In this document: piece after piece, positions 44,152-51,477 of the stretch
How positions within the stretch are numbered: the first letter of the stretch is position 1
How the letters are laid out: every line of letters begins with the position of its first letter
NCBI RefSeq assembly: GCF_018200035.1
Contig: NZ_CP073581.1
Location: 2,352,501 to 2,416,500 of the forward strand
DNA from: Sulfitobacter albidus
GTDB lineage: Bacteria > Pseudomonadota > Alphaproteobacteria > Rhodobacterales > Rhodobacteraceae
Direction: 5' to 3'
Length of the DNA stretch: 64,000 bases
Position numbers and translations under genes: made by a program
Notes under the pieces: generated by a model
Told to the model about the DNA's origin: nothing
Database searches by the model: none
Seen by the model: the letters and a program-made list of their open reading frames with translations, nothing else

Positions 44152-45566
44152 CAGGCAGTCTCCTCATCGCGCGGCAGGCGCTGGGCGATCGGCGTGATGC
44201 CCGACGTGCGGATCGGCCCCTCGTCGCGGAACGCCTTTTTGCTGATTTCCTTCACGGGCTTGTACATCATGCGCAGCAGATAATAGGTGCCCGCCCCGAA
44301 CACGAAGAAATAAACGATGATGAATGCCGTGAGCGAGGCCGCAACCGCCGGCGCCTCGATCGGCGACAGGCTGTCAGAAGTGCGCATCAGCCCGTAGACG
44401 GTGTAGGGCTGCCGCCCCACCTCGGTCGTCACCCACCCGGCGAGGACGGCGATGAAACCGGTCGGCCCCATCACGACGGCGGCGCGGTGCAGCCAGGTCG
44501 CCTCGTAGATCCGGCCACGCAAGCGCTGCACCAGCGCCCAGCCTGCCAGACCCAGCATCGCAAATCCCAACCCCACCATGATGCGGAACGAGAAGAAAAC
44601 GATCGCCACCGGCGGCTCTTCGTCGTCGGGGATGGTGTCAAGGCCGGGCATCGGCGCGTTGAAATCATGCTTCAGGATGAACGAGCCCAGCTTGGGGATC
44701 GCTACTGCGTAATCCAGCCGCTTTTCCTCGGCGTTCGGGATGCCAAAGAGGTACAGCGGCGCGCCATCCTCGTAACTTTTGTAGTGGCCTTCCATCGCCA
44801 TGATCTTGGCCGGTTGATGCTCCAGCGTGTTGATCCCATGAAAATCCCCCGCCACGATCTGCAATGGCGTGGTGACAATCAGCATCCACATCGCCATCGA
44901 GAACATCTTGCGGCTGGCCATGTCGTAGCGATCGCGCAGCAAATGCAGCGCGCCCACCGCCCCCACAACCAGTGCGGTGGTCAGATACGCTGCCAGCACC
45001 ATATGCACCAGACGGTAGGGGAAGGAGGGGTTGAATACGATGGCCCACCAGTCCTCTGGCACGAATTGGCCGACCTCGTTGATCGAGAAACCCGCAGGCG
45101 TGTGCATCCAGCTGTTGACCGAAAGGATCCAGGTGGCCGACAGCAATGTGCCAAAGGCCACGACGGCCGTGGCCAGCATGTGCAGCCCCGGCCCCACACG
45201 CTCGCGCCCGAACAGCATGATCCCAAGGAAACCGGCCTCAAGAAAGAACGCCGACAGCACCTCATAGGCCATCAGCGGACCGATCACCGGTCCGGCGAGG
45301 TCAGAGAAAACCGACCAATTCGTGCCGAACTGGTACGACATCACGATGCCCGACACGACGCCCATGGCAAAGGCCACGGCAAAGATCTTTTTCCAGTATT
45401 CGAACAGGACCTTGTAGGTCTCGTTTCCAGTCTTGAGCCACAGCGCATTCAGGACGGCGAGATAGCTCGCCAGACCGATGGAAAACGCGGGAAAGATGAT
45501 GTGAAACGACACCGTGAAGGCGAATTGGAACCGCGCAAGCAGCTCTGCCGAGAAACCGTCGAACAT
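44151..45566 (-). CDS. cydA: Cytochrome bd ubiquinol oxidase subunit I (cyanide-insensitive type)
   Basis: A 471-residue subunit carrying haems b558, b595 and d. RFQFAFTVSFHIIFPAFSIG includes the His ligand near residue 22, QFGTNWSVFSDLAGPVIGPL and EAGFLGIMLFGRERVG hold conserved acidic residues, and GRQPYTVYGLMRT is the late Q-site motif. The short Q loop and overall length point to the CIO subfamily. It lies downstream of a two-component system on the same strand, with an operator-like repeat in the gap. Start ATG 45566 follows AAAGGGTG. Confidence 0.95.
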   Translation of the reverse strand: MFDGFSAELLARFQFAFTVSFHIIFPAFSIGLASYLAVLNALWLKTGNETYKVLFEYWKKIFAVAFAMGVVSGIVMSYQFGTNWSVFSDLAGPVIGPLMAYEVLSAFFLEAGFLGIMLFGRERVGPGLHMLATAVVAFGTLLSATWILSVNSWMHTPAGFSINEVGQFVPEDWWAIVFNPSFPYRLVHMVLAAYLTTALVVGAVGALHLLRDRYDMASRKMFSMAMWMLIVTTPLQIVAGDFHGINTLEHQPAKIMAMEGHYKSYEDGAPLYLFGIPNAEEKRLDYAVAIPKLGSFILKHDFNAPMPGLDTIPDDEEPPVAIVFFSFRIMVGLGFAMLGLAGWALVQRLRGRIYEATWLHRAAVVMGPTGFIAVLAGWVTTEVGRQPYTVYGLMRTSDSLSPIEAPAVAASLTAFIIVYFFVFGAGTYYLLRMMYKPVKEISKKAFRDEGPIRTSGITPIAQRLPRDEETA

Positions 45567-45612
45567 GGCGCACCCTTTCTGAGTCGTCCCATACTTAGCC
45601 CGCCCGTTCTGT

Positions 45613-45628
45613 TTGGCAAAGCGGCCAA
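45613..45628. promoter_or_regulatory. Operator-like inverted repeat upstream of cydA
   Basis: TTGGC, six bases, GCCAA lies 47-62 bases before the cydA ATG, just upstream of a TAAGTA element that could be the -10. It would suit binding by a dimeric regulator such as the response regulator encoded upstream. Five-base arms are weak evidence in GC-rich DNA. Confidence 0.3.
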
Positions 45629-45658
45629 GGTGCCGCAGATCCTGCGCGGACGGCCCGT

Positions 45659-46993
45659 TCAGCCCGATGCGAACCGAAGCGCGACGCACAGACCCGGCTG
45701 CGCGTCACTCAGCAGCAGGCGTGCGCCGTGCAGCCGCGCCACCCCTTCCACAAGGCTCAGCCCCAGCCCGTTGCCGGGGGTGTTGCGGCTGCGGTCCAGA
45801 CGGTAGAGCCGTTGCAACACCGCCTCTCGTTCGCTCTCGGGGATGCCAGGACCATCGTCGCACACCTGCAATACGACCCCGTCATGCGCACGTGAGAGCG
45901 ACACCTGCACCGTGCTGCCCTGCGGCGTGTGGCGCAGCGCGTTCTCCAGCAGATTGGCCAGCAACTGCCCCAAAAGCGTACGCTCGCCCGCGACCTCCAG
46001 CGGGCCGTCGGGCAAATCCACCACGATGCGGCGATCTTCTGCGAGGGCCGCGGGTTCGTAGACATCGACCATCGTGCGGGCGAGTGCTGCGAGGTCGACC
46101 GGCTCGAACCGCTCGCGCAGGGCGCTGTTTTCGACCTGTGCAAGTTGCAGCAGGGCGCGGAAGACGCGCGAGATGCCATCGACTTCGCGCTGCGCGTCCT
46201 CGACCAGCGCGGTGGCCGGGCCGTCAACCTGCCCCGCCAATTCCTCAAGCTGTACCGAAACGCGCTGCACCGGCGTCTTGAGATCATGTGCGATGTCTGA
46301 GGATACCTGCCGCAGGGCCGTGACCGAATGTTCCTGCGCCTGCGCCATGTCATTGACCGCCGCGCCGATACGCGTCAGATCGTCTGCCCAGCGCCGACCC
46401 GGCGTCACCCGTGCGGACAGATCGCCGCCGGTCAACCGCTCAAGCGTGGCGCGGATCACCTCGACATGCCTGCGCGACCGCCGCGCCAGCATCACCCCGC
46501 CCGACAGTGCCACCAGACCCGTCGGCAACAGGCTGATCCACAGGATATTGAGGAACACCGGGCGCAGCGCCTCGATCTCGACCCGGCTGCGCGCGATGGT
46601 CAGACGCCCGCCGTAGAGCTTGGCGCTCAGCGCCAGATACTCACTGTCGAGCGCCGCTGCCCCTTCGCCAAGCGAGACGATGTGAAACCCCTCATCGTCG
46701 CGTGCCACTGCCCCGTTGCCATAGATCTGACCGTTGGGGGTGACATAGCTCAGCACCAACCGCCCCGGATCGGTATCGCGGCTTTCGGCCTGCACCAGCA
46801 GCGCCACCGCCCGCGCCGAGGGGGCAGCCCGGAAACCGGCCAGATCCTGCGCCAGATCATCGCGGATTGCTTCCTCGAACGCCGCGCGGGTGACGGCGTA
46901 GCTGGCGGCGAGGCTCAGCAGGCTGACGGTGGTAAACAGGACCACCAGCGCCAGCGCCAGCCGCAGCGGGGTCGAGCGCCAGAGGCGCCTCAC
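45659..46993 (-). CDS. Sensor histidine kinase
   Basis: A 444-residue kinase starting at GTG 46993 (GTGA overlap with the regulator gene): first helix LRLALALVVLFTTVSLLSLA, a periplasmic sensor loop of about 110 residues, a second helix (LNILWISLLPTGLVALSGGVML), HAMP, H-box SDIAHDLKTPVQR, then N-box LLANLLENALRHTP and G-boxes CDDGPGIP and GNGLGLSLVEG. All catalytic boxes are intact. The signal is unknown; neighbours (HtrA, cyd, copper proteins) suggest envelope or respiratory stress. Confidence 0.93.
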   Translation of the reverse strand: MRRLWRSTPLRLALALVVLFTTVSLLSLAASYAVTRAAFEEAIRDDLAQDLAGFRAAPSARAVALLVQAESRDTDPGRLVLSYVTPNGQIYGNGAVARDDEGFHIVSLGEGAAALDSEYLALSAKLYGGRLTIARSRVEIEALRPVFLNILWISLLPTGLVALSGGVMLARRSRRHVEVIRATLERLTGGDLSARVTPGRRWADDLTRIGAAVNDMAQAQEHSVTALRQVSSDIAHDLKTPVQRVSVQLEELAGQVDGPATALVEDAQREVDGISRVFRALLQLAQVENSALRERFEPVDLAALARTMVDVYEPAALAEDRRIVVDLPDGPLEVAGERTLLGQLLANLLENALRHTPQGSTVQVSLSRAHDGVVLQVCDDGPGIPESEREAVLQRLYRLDRSRNTPGNGLGLSLVEGVARLHGARLLLSDAQPGLCVALRFASG

Positions 46994-47661
46994 CCGTCGA
47001 TCCTGTAGCCCGCACCGCGCACTGTCTTGATGATGTCCGTGTCGAAGGGTTTGTCGACCTTGGCGCGCAGACGGCTGATATGCGTCTCGACCACATTCGT
47101 CATCGGATCGAACGACAGATCCCACACCCCTTCGAGCAGCATCGTCCGGGTCTGCACCCGTCCCTTGCGGCGCAACAGGAACTCCAGCAGCGCAAATTCG
47201 CGCGGCAGCAGGTCAATCTCCTGCCCGCCGCGCGTGACCTTGCGGGTTAGCAGATCCAGCGTCAGGTCGGCGGCGGTCAACTGGGTTTCAAGCTCGGCGG
47301 TCTGCGGACGACGGCCCAAGGCTGCCACCCGCGCCGACAGCTCGCCAAAGGCGAAGGGTTTGACCAGATAATCATCCGCCCCGGCATTCAGCCCTGCTAT
47401 GCGATCCTCGACCGATCCCATGGCCGTAAGGAACAGGATCGGCGTGGTATTGCCCGCCCCGCGCAGCGTCTTGACCAGCGTCAGACCGTCGACACCGGGC
47501 AACATGCGATCGACGATCATCACGTCATAGCTGCCAGCCGTGGCCGTCACCAATCCGTCGTCGCCCTGCGCGATCAGATCCACGGCATGCCCCTCCTCGC
47601 GCAAACCGCGCGCGATATAGCCGCCGGTGGTGGCGTCGTCCTCGATGACAAGTATCTTCAT
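46990..47661 (-). CDS. OmpR/PhoB family response regulator
   Basis: A 223-residue regulator with a receiver domain (MKILVIEDDATTGGY; phosphorylated Asp in VMIVDRMLPGVDG; switch Thr in LFLTAMG; Lys in YLVKPFAFGEL) and a winged-helix DNA-binding domain (LLPREFALLEFLLRRKGR, TNVVETHISRLRAKVDKP, IKTVRGAGYRID). The CopR/CusR-like style is noted but does not prove metal sensing. It is divergent from the HtrA gene and upstream of the kinase. Confidence 0.94.
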   Translation of the reverse strand: MKILVIEDDATTGGYIARGLREEGHAVDLIAQGDDGLVTATAGSYDVMIVDRMLPGVDGLTLVKTLRGAGNTTPILFLTAMGSVEDRIAGLNAGADDYLVKPFAFGELSARVAALGRRPQTAELETQLTAADLTLDLLTRKVTRGGQEIDLLPREFALLEFLLRRKGRVQTRTMLLEGVWDLSFDPMTNVVETHISRLRAKVDKPFDTDIIKTVRGAGYRIDG

Positions 47662-47686
47662 GGCGTGTCACATCTTTTCGTCATTG

Positions 47687-47702
47687 CAGGCGATATAGCC
47701 TG
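47687..47702. promoter_or_regulatory. Operator-like inverted repeat between the regulator and htrA
   Basis: CAGGC, GATATA, GCCTG is a near-perfect 16-base palindrome 26-41 bases upstream of the response regulator ATG and 119 bases before the protease gene. It has the same 5-6-5 geometry and GGC-N6-GCC core as the repeat before cydA, which would fit autoregulation by the local response regulator. Confidence 0.35.
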
Positions 47703-47820
47703 TTTCGACCGGACCCACAGCGCCCGGCGGCATTAAAGATTTGTATAGCACAGGCCGGTTCTTGCGTAATCTGCGCCCTCCATTTCCGTCTCATCCAACA
47801 CCGCAGATCGGAGAGACATC

Positions 47821-48879
47821 ATGAAATCCCTGCACAAGCTTACCCTTTCCGCCGCAGCCCTCGCACTGCCCACCGCGGCCCTGGCCGTGCCGCCCGGCGG
47901 TTACGGCGATCTGGTCGAAGAGGTCGGCCCCGCCGTCGTTTTCATCGAGGTTACCGGCGCGGAACCCGCCGCAGGACAGCTGCCGGAGAACCTGCCGCGC
48001 GGCCTGCGCGAGCAATTCCGCCGCCAGATGCCCGAGGCCACACCGCGTCAGGGGCTGGGATCGGGCTTCATCATTTCCGACGAAGGGCAGATCGTGACCA
48101 ACCACCATGTCGTTGCCGGTGCGCAGGTCGTGGACGTGACCCTTCCCGACGGGCGCGCGTTTGTCGCCGAAGTCGTAGGCTCCGATCCGGCGACGGACAT
48201 TGCCGTGCTCAAGATCACTGCCGATGTGGATCTGCCCTATGTCAGCTTCGGCCCCTCGGACGAGATGCGCGTGGGCGATGAGGTCGTGGCCGTCGGCAAC
48301 CCCTTCGGCCTCAGCTCGACCGTCACCAGCGGCATCATCTCGGGCAAGTCGCGCAACATCAACGCGGGCCCCTACGATGAGTTTCTGCAAACCGATGCGG
48401 CCATCAATCGCGGCAATTCGGGCGGGCCACTGTTCAACAACGAAGGCGATGTGATCGGCGTGAACACCGCGATCCTGTCGCCCGGTGGCGGATCGGTCGG
48501 CATCGGCTTTGCGGTGCCGTCGGATCTGGTTCAGGACATTGTCGCCGATCTGACCGAGGACGGCACCGTGACGCGCGGCTGGCTTGGCGTGCAGATCCGC
48601 CCGATGAGCGATGAGGTCGCCGAAGTTCTGGGCTTTGACGGGCCGCGCGGCGCCGTGGTCGAGGCGGTGAGCGCCGACAGCCCGGCCCAGCGCGCGGGCT
48701 TGAAAAACGGCGACATCATTCTCACCTTCGCGGGCAAGGATGTGAGCGAGCTGCGTGATCTGACGCGGGCCGTTGCCCTGACCGACCCCGACACCGTGGC
48801 GCAGATGACGGTGTTGCGGCGCGGGGCAGAGCAGACGCTCGACGTCACGATCGGCACGCTGGCCGACAGCGAGGCCTGA
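47821..48879 (+). CDS. HtrA/DegQ-type periplasmic serine protease (single PDZ)
   Basis: A 352-residue exported protease: signal peptide ending in ALA (about residue 23), trypsin-like domain with catalytic His96 (TNHHVV), Asp126 (ATDIAVL) and Ser200 (RGNSGGPL), and one PDZ domain (GWLGVQIRPMSDEVAEVLGF, NGDIILTFAGKDVSEL). A single PDZ and short length are like DegS/DegQ-short forms; the cleaved signal suggests a soluble periplasmic quality-control enzyme. Binding site CGGAGAG. It is divergent from the two-component genes. Confidence 0.93.
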   Translation: MKSLHKLTLSAAALALPTAALAVPPGGYGDLVEEVGPAVVFIEVTGAEPAAGQLPENLPRGLREQFRRQMPEATPRQGLGSGFIISDEGQIVTNHHVVAGAQVVDVTLPDGRAFVAEVVGSDPATDIAVLKITADVDLPYVSFGPSDEMRVGDEVVAVGNPFGLSSTVTSGIISGKSRNINAGPYDEFLQTDAAINRGNSGGPLFNNEGDVIGVNTAILSPGGGSVGIGFAVPSDLVQDIVADLTEDGTVTRGWLGVQIRPMSDEVAEVLGFDGPRGAVVEAVSADSPAQRAGLKNGDIILTFAGKDVSELRDLTRAVALTDPDTVAQMTVLRRGAEQTLDVTIGTLADSEA

Positions 48880-48897
48880 GCGCCCCGCCACGTGTTT

Positions 48898-48954
48898 CCC
48901 GCCGCTTTGCCATAGGGCGGCGGGATCGGTCCTTCGGCTTACCTCGAAGGGACC
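48898..48954 (+). repeat. Two hairpins between htrA and its terminator
   Basis: CCCGCCGC/GCGGCGGG (48898-48924) and GGTCCTTCG/CGAAgGGACC (48928-48954, one bulged base) form two stable stems immediately before the terminator hairpin. Three consecutive stems in 100 bases after a protease gene may protect the mRNA 3' end or form a small RNA 3' part. Confidence 0.45.
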
Positions 48955-48998
48955 ACCGCCCCGGTGCTTTCCCCCATTCGCACCGGGGCGGTTTTTTT
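48955..48998 (+). terminator. Strong intrinsic terminator after htrA
   Basis: A perfect 13-base stem (ACCGCCCCGGTGC / GCACCGGGGCGGT) with a 12-base loop is followed directly by seven T. This is the clearest intrinsic terminator in the window. Confidence 0.93.
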
Positions 48999-49063
48999 GA
49001 CGCAGGTCCGGGCGACCCTGTGATCTGGTCCTTGCCTGTTTCTTGCGATAAGTCCGCTGCGTG

Positions 49064-49417
49064 ATGAAACGGATGCTCTCCCCCATGCGTGGCCTTGCAT
49101 GCCTTGCCATTGTGCTTGCGCTTTTGAGCCTGCCCTTTGGTCATCGCGGCGTCGGGGCGACGCAGCCATCGTCGGCGCTTGCGGATTTCATCGCGATGGG
49201 TGGCACGCCAGACGATCTGTGCGGCGACACTCCCCACCACGTAGGCGGCGATTGTGACGCCTGCCGTATCGTCAGCGCCATGGATCTGCCGTCCGCGACG
49301 CGCATCCTGCGTGCGCCTCTTGCGCGGGTTCCGGCCAGCGTGGCATCCACTCACCTGTCGCCAATCCGGGCGCCTGCCACGGCGCGGCCCCCTGCCCGCG
49401 CGCCCCCGTCTGTCTGA
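49064..49417 (+). CDS. DUF2946-like exported protein
   Basis: A 117-residue protein with an N-terminal hydrophobic helix or signal (GLACLAIVLALLSLPFG), then LCGDTPHHVGGDCDACRIV, a cysteine/histidine arrangement (C...HH...CxxC) typical of DUF2946-like proteins found near copper and TonB-linked genes. The C-terminus is Pro/Ala/Arg-rich and low complexity. It precedes a PCuAC copper chaperone by 61 bases. A role in periplasmic copper handling is inferred. Confidence 0.65.
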   Translation: MKRMLSPMRGLACLAIVLALLSLPFGHRGVGATQPSSALADFIAMGGTPDDLCGDTPHHVGGDCDACRIVSAMDLPSATRILRAPLARVPASVASTHLSPIRAPATARPPARAPPSV

Positions 49418-49478
49418 GCGTTCTTCCCGACACCCATGACACCGGCGCCACGCGCGCCACCAGACGGAGAGATTTCCG

Positions 49479-49979
49479 ATGAAACTTACCTTCCTTACCG
49501 CGGCGGCGTTCTGCGCTGCCACCGCCGTCTTTGCCCATGAATACAAGGTCAAAGACATTACCGTCGATCACCCGATGATCTTCGAGACCGCCAAATCCGC
49601 CAAGGTCGCGGGCGGCTATCTGAGGCTCACAAACACGGGCCCTACCGCCGATACGCTGATCGCCGTCAGCGCCGACTTTGCCCCCCGGATCGAGCTGCAC
49701 CTGTCGGAAACCGATGACCTGGGCGTCGCCCGCATGACCAAGCAAGAAGGCGGCATCGCAATCCCCGCAGGTGAGAGCGTGACGCTGCAACCGGGCGGCC
49801 TGCATGTGATGTTCATGGGGCTCGACGGTGAACCGCTCGTCGCGGGCGACAAGATCGACGCGACGCTGGTGTTCGAGGACGCGGGCGCGCTGGACGTGAC
49901 CTTCAACGTGGAGGCCCGCGATGCGGACGACCACAAGGCGATGGATCACGGCGAGATGGGCCACGACCACGACAGCTAA
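49479..49979 (+). CDS. PCu(A)C periplasmic copper chaperone
   Basis: A 166-residue exported protein: signal peptide MKLTFLTAAAFCAATAVFA, then a cupredoxin-like domain with the copper ligands His74, Met86, His109 and Met111 (IELHLSETD, ARMTKQ, GGLHVMFMG), matching the H...M...HxM signature. A His/Met-rich tail (KAMDHGEMGHDHDS) gives extra copper sites. PCuAC delivers Cu(I) to the Cu centres of cytochrome oxidases with Sco proteins. Binding site GGAGAG. Confidence 0.92.
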   Translation: MKLTFLTAAAFCAATAVFAHEYKVKDITVDHPMIFETAKSAKVAGGYLRLTNTGPTADTLIAVSADFAPRIELHLSETDDLGVARMTKQEGGIAIPAGESVTLQPGGLHVMFMGLDGEPLVAGDKIDATLVFEDAGALDVTFNVEARDADDHKAMDHGEMGHDHDS

Positions 49980-49987
49980 CCACCGGC

Positions 49988-50013
49988 AGGGCCCGCCGAC
50001 AACGGTGGGCCCT
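49988..50013. terminator. Shared hairpin between convergent PCuAC and nucleoside hydrolase genes
   Basis: Ten-base arms AGGGCCCGCC and GGTGGGCCCT pair with one mismatch around a six-base loop. The right arm overlaps the hydrolase stop codon. It lies at a convergent junction and could end both transcripts, though no T tract follows on either strand. Confidence 0.5.
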
Positions 50014-50932
50014 AGTCGTTGAGCGCGACAATCTCTTTGTAGCGGGCGAGAACCGCGTCCACATCCACATCCATCGCCACCGCACACCGCCGACCGTCGC
50101 CACCGCGCCGGGACATGCCGCCGATCCGATCCCCCTCGCAGGTGACGGTCAGCGGCGTTTCCTCAAAGGTGAAAAGCTCCGGCATCTCTGCCGCGATCAG
50201 AGCGGCGGGGTCGTGCAGATAGCATTGATAGCTGCCCGTCACGGTCTCGTAAAACCGCATGTAGAATTGGCCGATCTCGCGCAGGAAACCGCCCGCCTCG
50301 GGCGCCTCCAGCGCCAGCGCGTCGAAATCGGCGGCGTGAAAGGCGATGCGGGTCGTCACGTCCAGCCCGATCACCACAACCCGCCCGCCGCCGGGCGCGT
50401 TCAGCACGATCTGCGCGGCGTGCGGATCGTTCCAGAAATTCGCCTCCGCGTGCGGGGTGACATTGCCGGGCGCGTCCAGCGCACCCCCCATGATGACAAG
50501 CTGCGCAAGGTTCCCGACAAAGCCGGGATCGATCTCGACCGCCCGCGCGATATTCGTCAGCGGCCCCACAGCGCAGAGCGTCAGCGTGCCCGGCGCGGCG
50601 GCGGCGGCCCGCACGAGCCAGGCGGCGGCATCCTCGCTATCGGGGGTTGCGTGAAAATCGCCGATATCCACATCGCCCAAGCCGCGCGCGCCGTGCACAT
50701 AGGCGCTGGGTTCGTTTGGCGTGATCGCAAGGGGCGCGGCGGCCCCCGCGTGCACTTGGGTCGCACCGCCGACCTGCTGCACAAGCCACGCCGCGTTGCG
50801 GGTTGCATCGTCCACGGTGACATTGCCAAAGATCGTGGTCATCGCGGCAAAGGTGATACCGGGATTCGCATGCGCGTAGTAAAACGTCATGGCGTCGTCG
50901 ACGCCGGGATCGGTATCAAGGACAAGCTGCAT
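50012..50932 (-). CDS. Inosine/uridine-preferring nucleoside hydrolase family protein
   Basis: A 306-residue hydrolase that splits the N-glycosidic bond of ribonucleosides. The calcium-binding DTDPGVDDA is at residues 6-14, with LTLCAVGPLTNIARAVEIDP, QLVIMGGALDAPGNVTPHAEANFWNDP and VIGLDVTTRIAF completing the site. Cytoplasmic, for purine or pyrimidine salvage; base preference is not predictable. Confidence 0.92.
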   Translation of the reverse strand: MQLVLDTDPGVDDAMTFYYAHANPGITFAAMTTIFGNVTVDDATRNAAWLVQQVGGATQVHAGAAAPLAITPNEPSAYVHGARGLGDVDIGDFHATPDSEDAAAWLVRAAAAAPGTLTLCAVGPLTNIARAVEIDPGFVGNLAQLVIMGGALDAPGNVTPHAEANFWNDPHAAQIVLNAPGGGRVVVIGLDVTTRIAFHAADFDALALEAPEAGGFLREIGQFYMRFYETVTGSYQCYLHDPAALIAAEMPELFTFEETPLTVTCEGDRIGGMSRRGGDGRRCAVAMDVDVDAVLARYKEIVALND

Positions 50933-50974
50933 AGGCGCTCCGTCAGGGGTCAGGTCAAGGCGCCGCAGCGGGGA

Positions 50975-51187
50975 TCAGACGTCGGTAAAGCCGAGCTTTT
51001 CCAAAGCGCGCCGCGCCATGCTTTGCTGCTCGGGTGAGCCGAAAAGCAGGCCGTAGTTGAGATGCCCAACCACAGTGCCGAGCGTCTTGGCAAAACGGTG
51101 TTCGCTGATGAACGTCGCGATATCACTCTCGCTGAGCGAGAGTATCGATTCACCCGAATCAAACGGGATCGTTGCCGACTGGGTCAT
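50975..51187 (-). CDS. Small hypothetical protein (70 residues)
   Basis: A short soluble protein MTQSATIPFDSGESILSLSE... followed by IATFISEHRFAKTLGTVVGHL and ending RALEKLGFTDV. No family recognised. A site GGAG lies eight bases before the ATG, and the composition and codon usage are coherent, so it is probably expressed. The longer frame upstream is not supported. It lies upstream of the nucleoside hydrolase on the same strand after a 42-base gap. Confidence 0.62.
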   Translation of the reverse strand: MTQSATIPFDSGESILSLSESDIATFISEHRFAKTLGTVVGHLNYGLLFGSPEQQSMARRALEKLGFTDV

Positions 51188-51477
51188 GAAACAGGCTCCG
51201 CAACTGGTGGATGGCGATACCGCTAGCGTGCCAAATCCATTCAGTAAAGGCGAAAATGACTTATCCACAGGCTCGGAGCTGCGCGGGCTTTTCACTTCAC
51301 CCGCCCAGAGGCTTGCTCACCCTTAAGGCGAATGGCCCGATCCCCCTGGGGTGCGTCCGGAACGGCAGGATCCGCGATCCCGCCCAAAGTTGTCGACGCA
51401 AACCGGGCAAAACCGCTTGGGGCCGCCCGCGAAGACTGGCATCACTGGACCAAGACATTTGAACAAAGGATCTGAGC
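51188..51477. other. Divergent intergenic region before the ThDP enzyme gene
   Basis: This 290-base gap separates the 70-residue gene (minus) from the ThDP enzyme gene (plus) and must hold both promoters. It contains one DnaA-box consensus TTATCCACA at 51261-51269 and the binding site AAAGGA before the plus-strand gene. I see no hairpin terminator, RNA gene or other open frame in it. Confidence 0.45.

Noticed and set aside
46990..47661. Response regulator as CusR/CopR for copper
   Set aside because: The sequence is general OmpR-family and the copper genes are separated from it by htrA and a strong terminator, so the copper link is not supported.
51261..51269. Single DnaA box before the ThDP enzyme gene
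   Set aside because: One box alone in a 290-base promoter region is not enough for a replication or regulatory claim.
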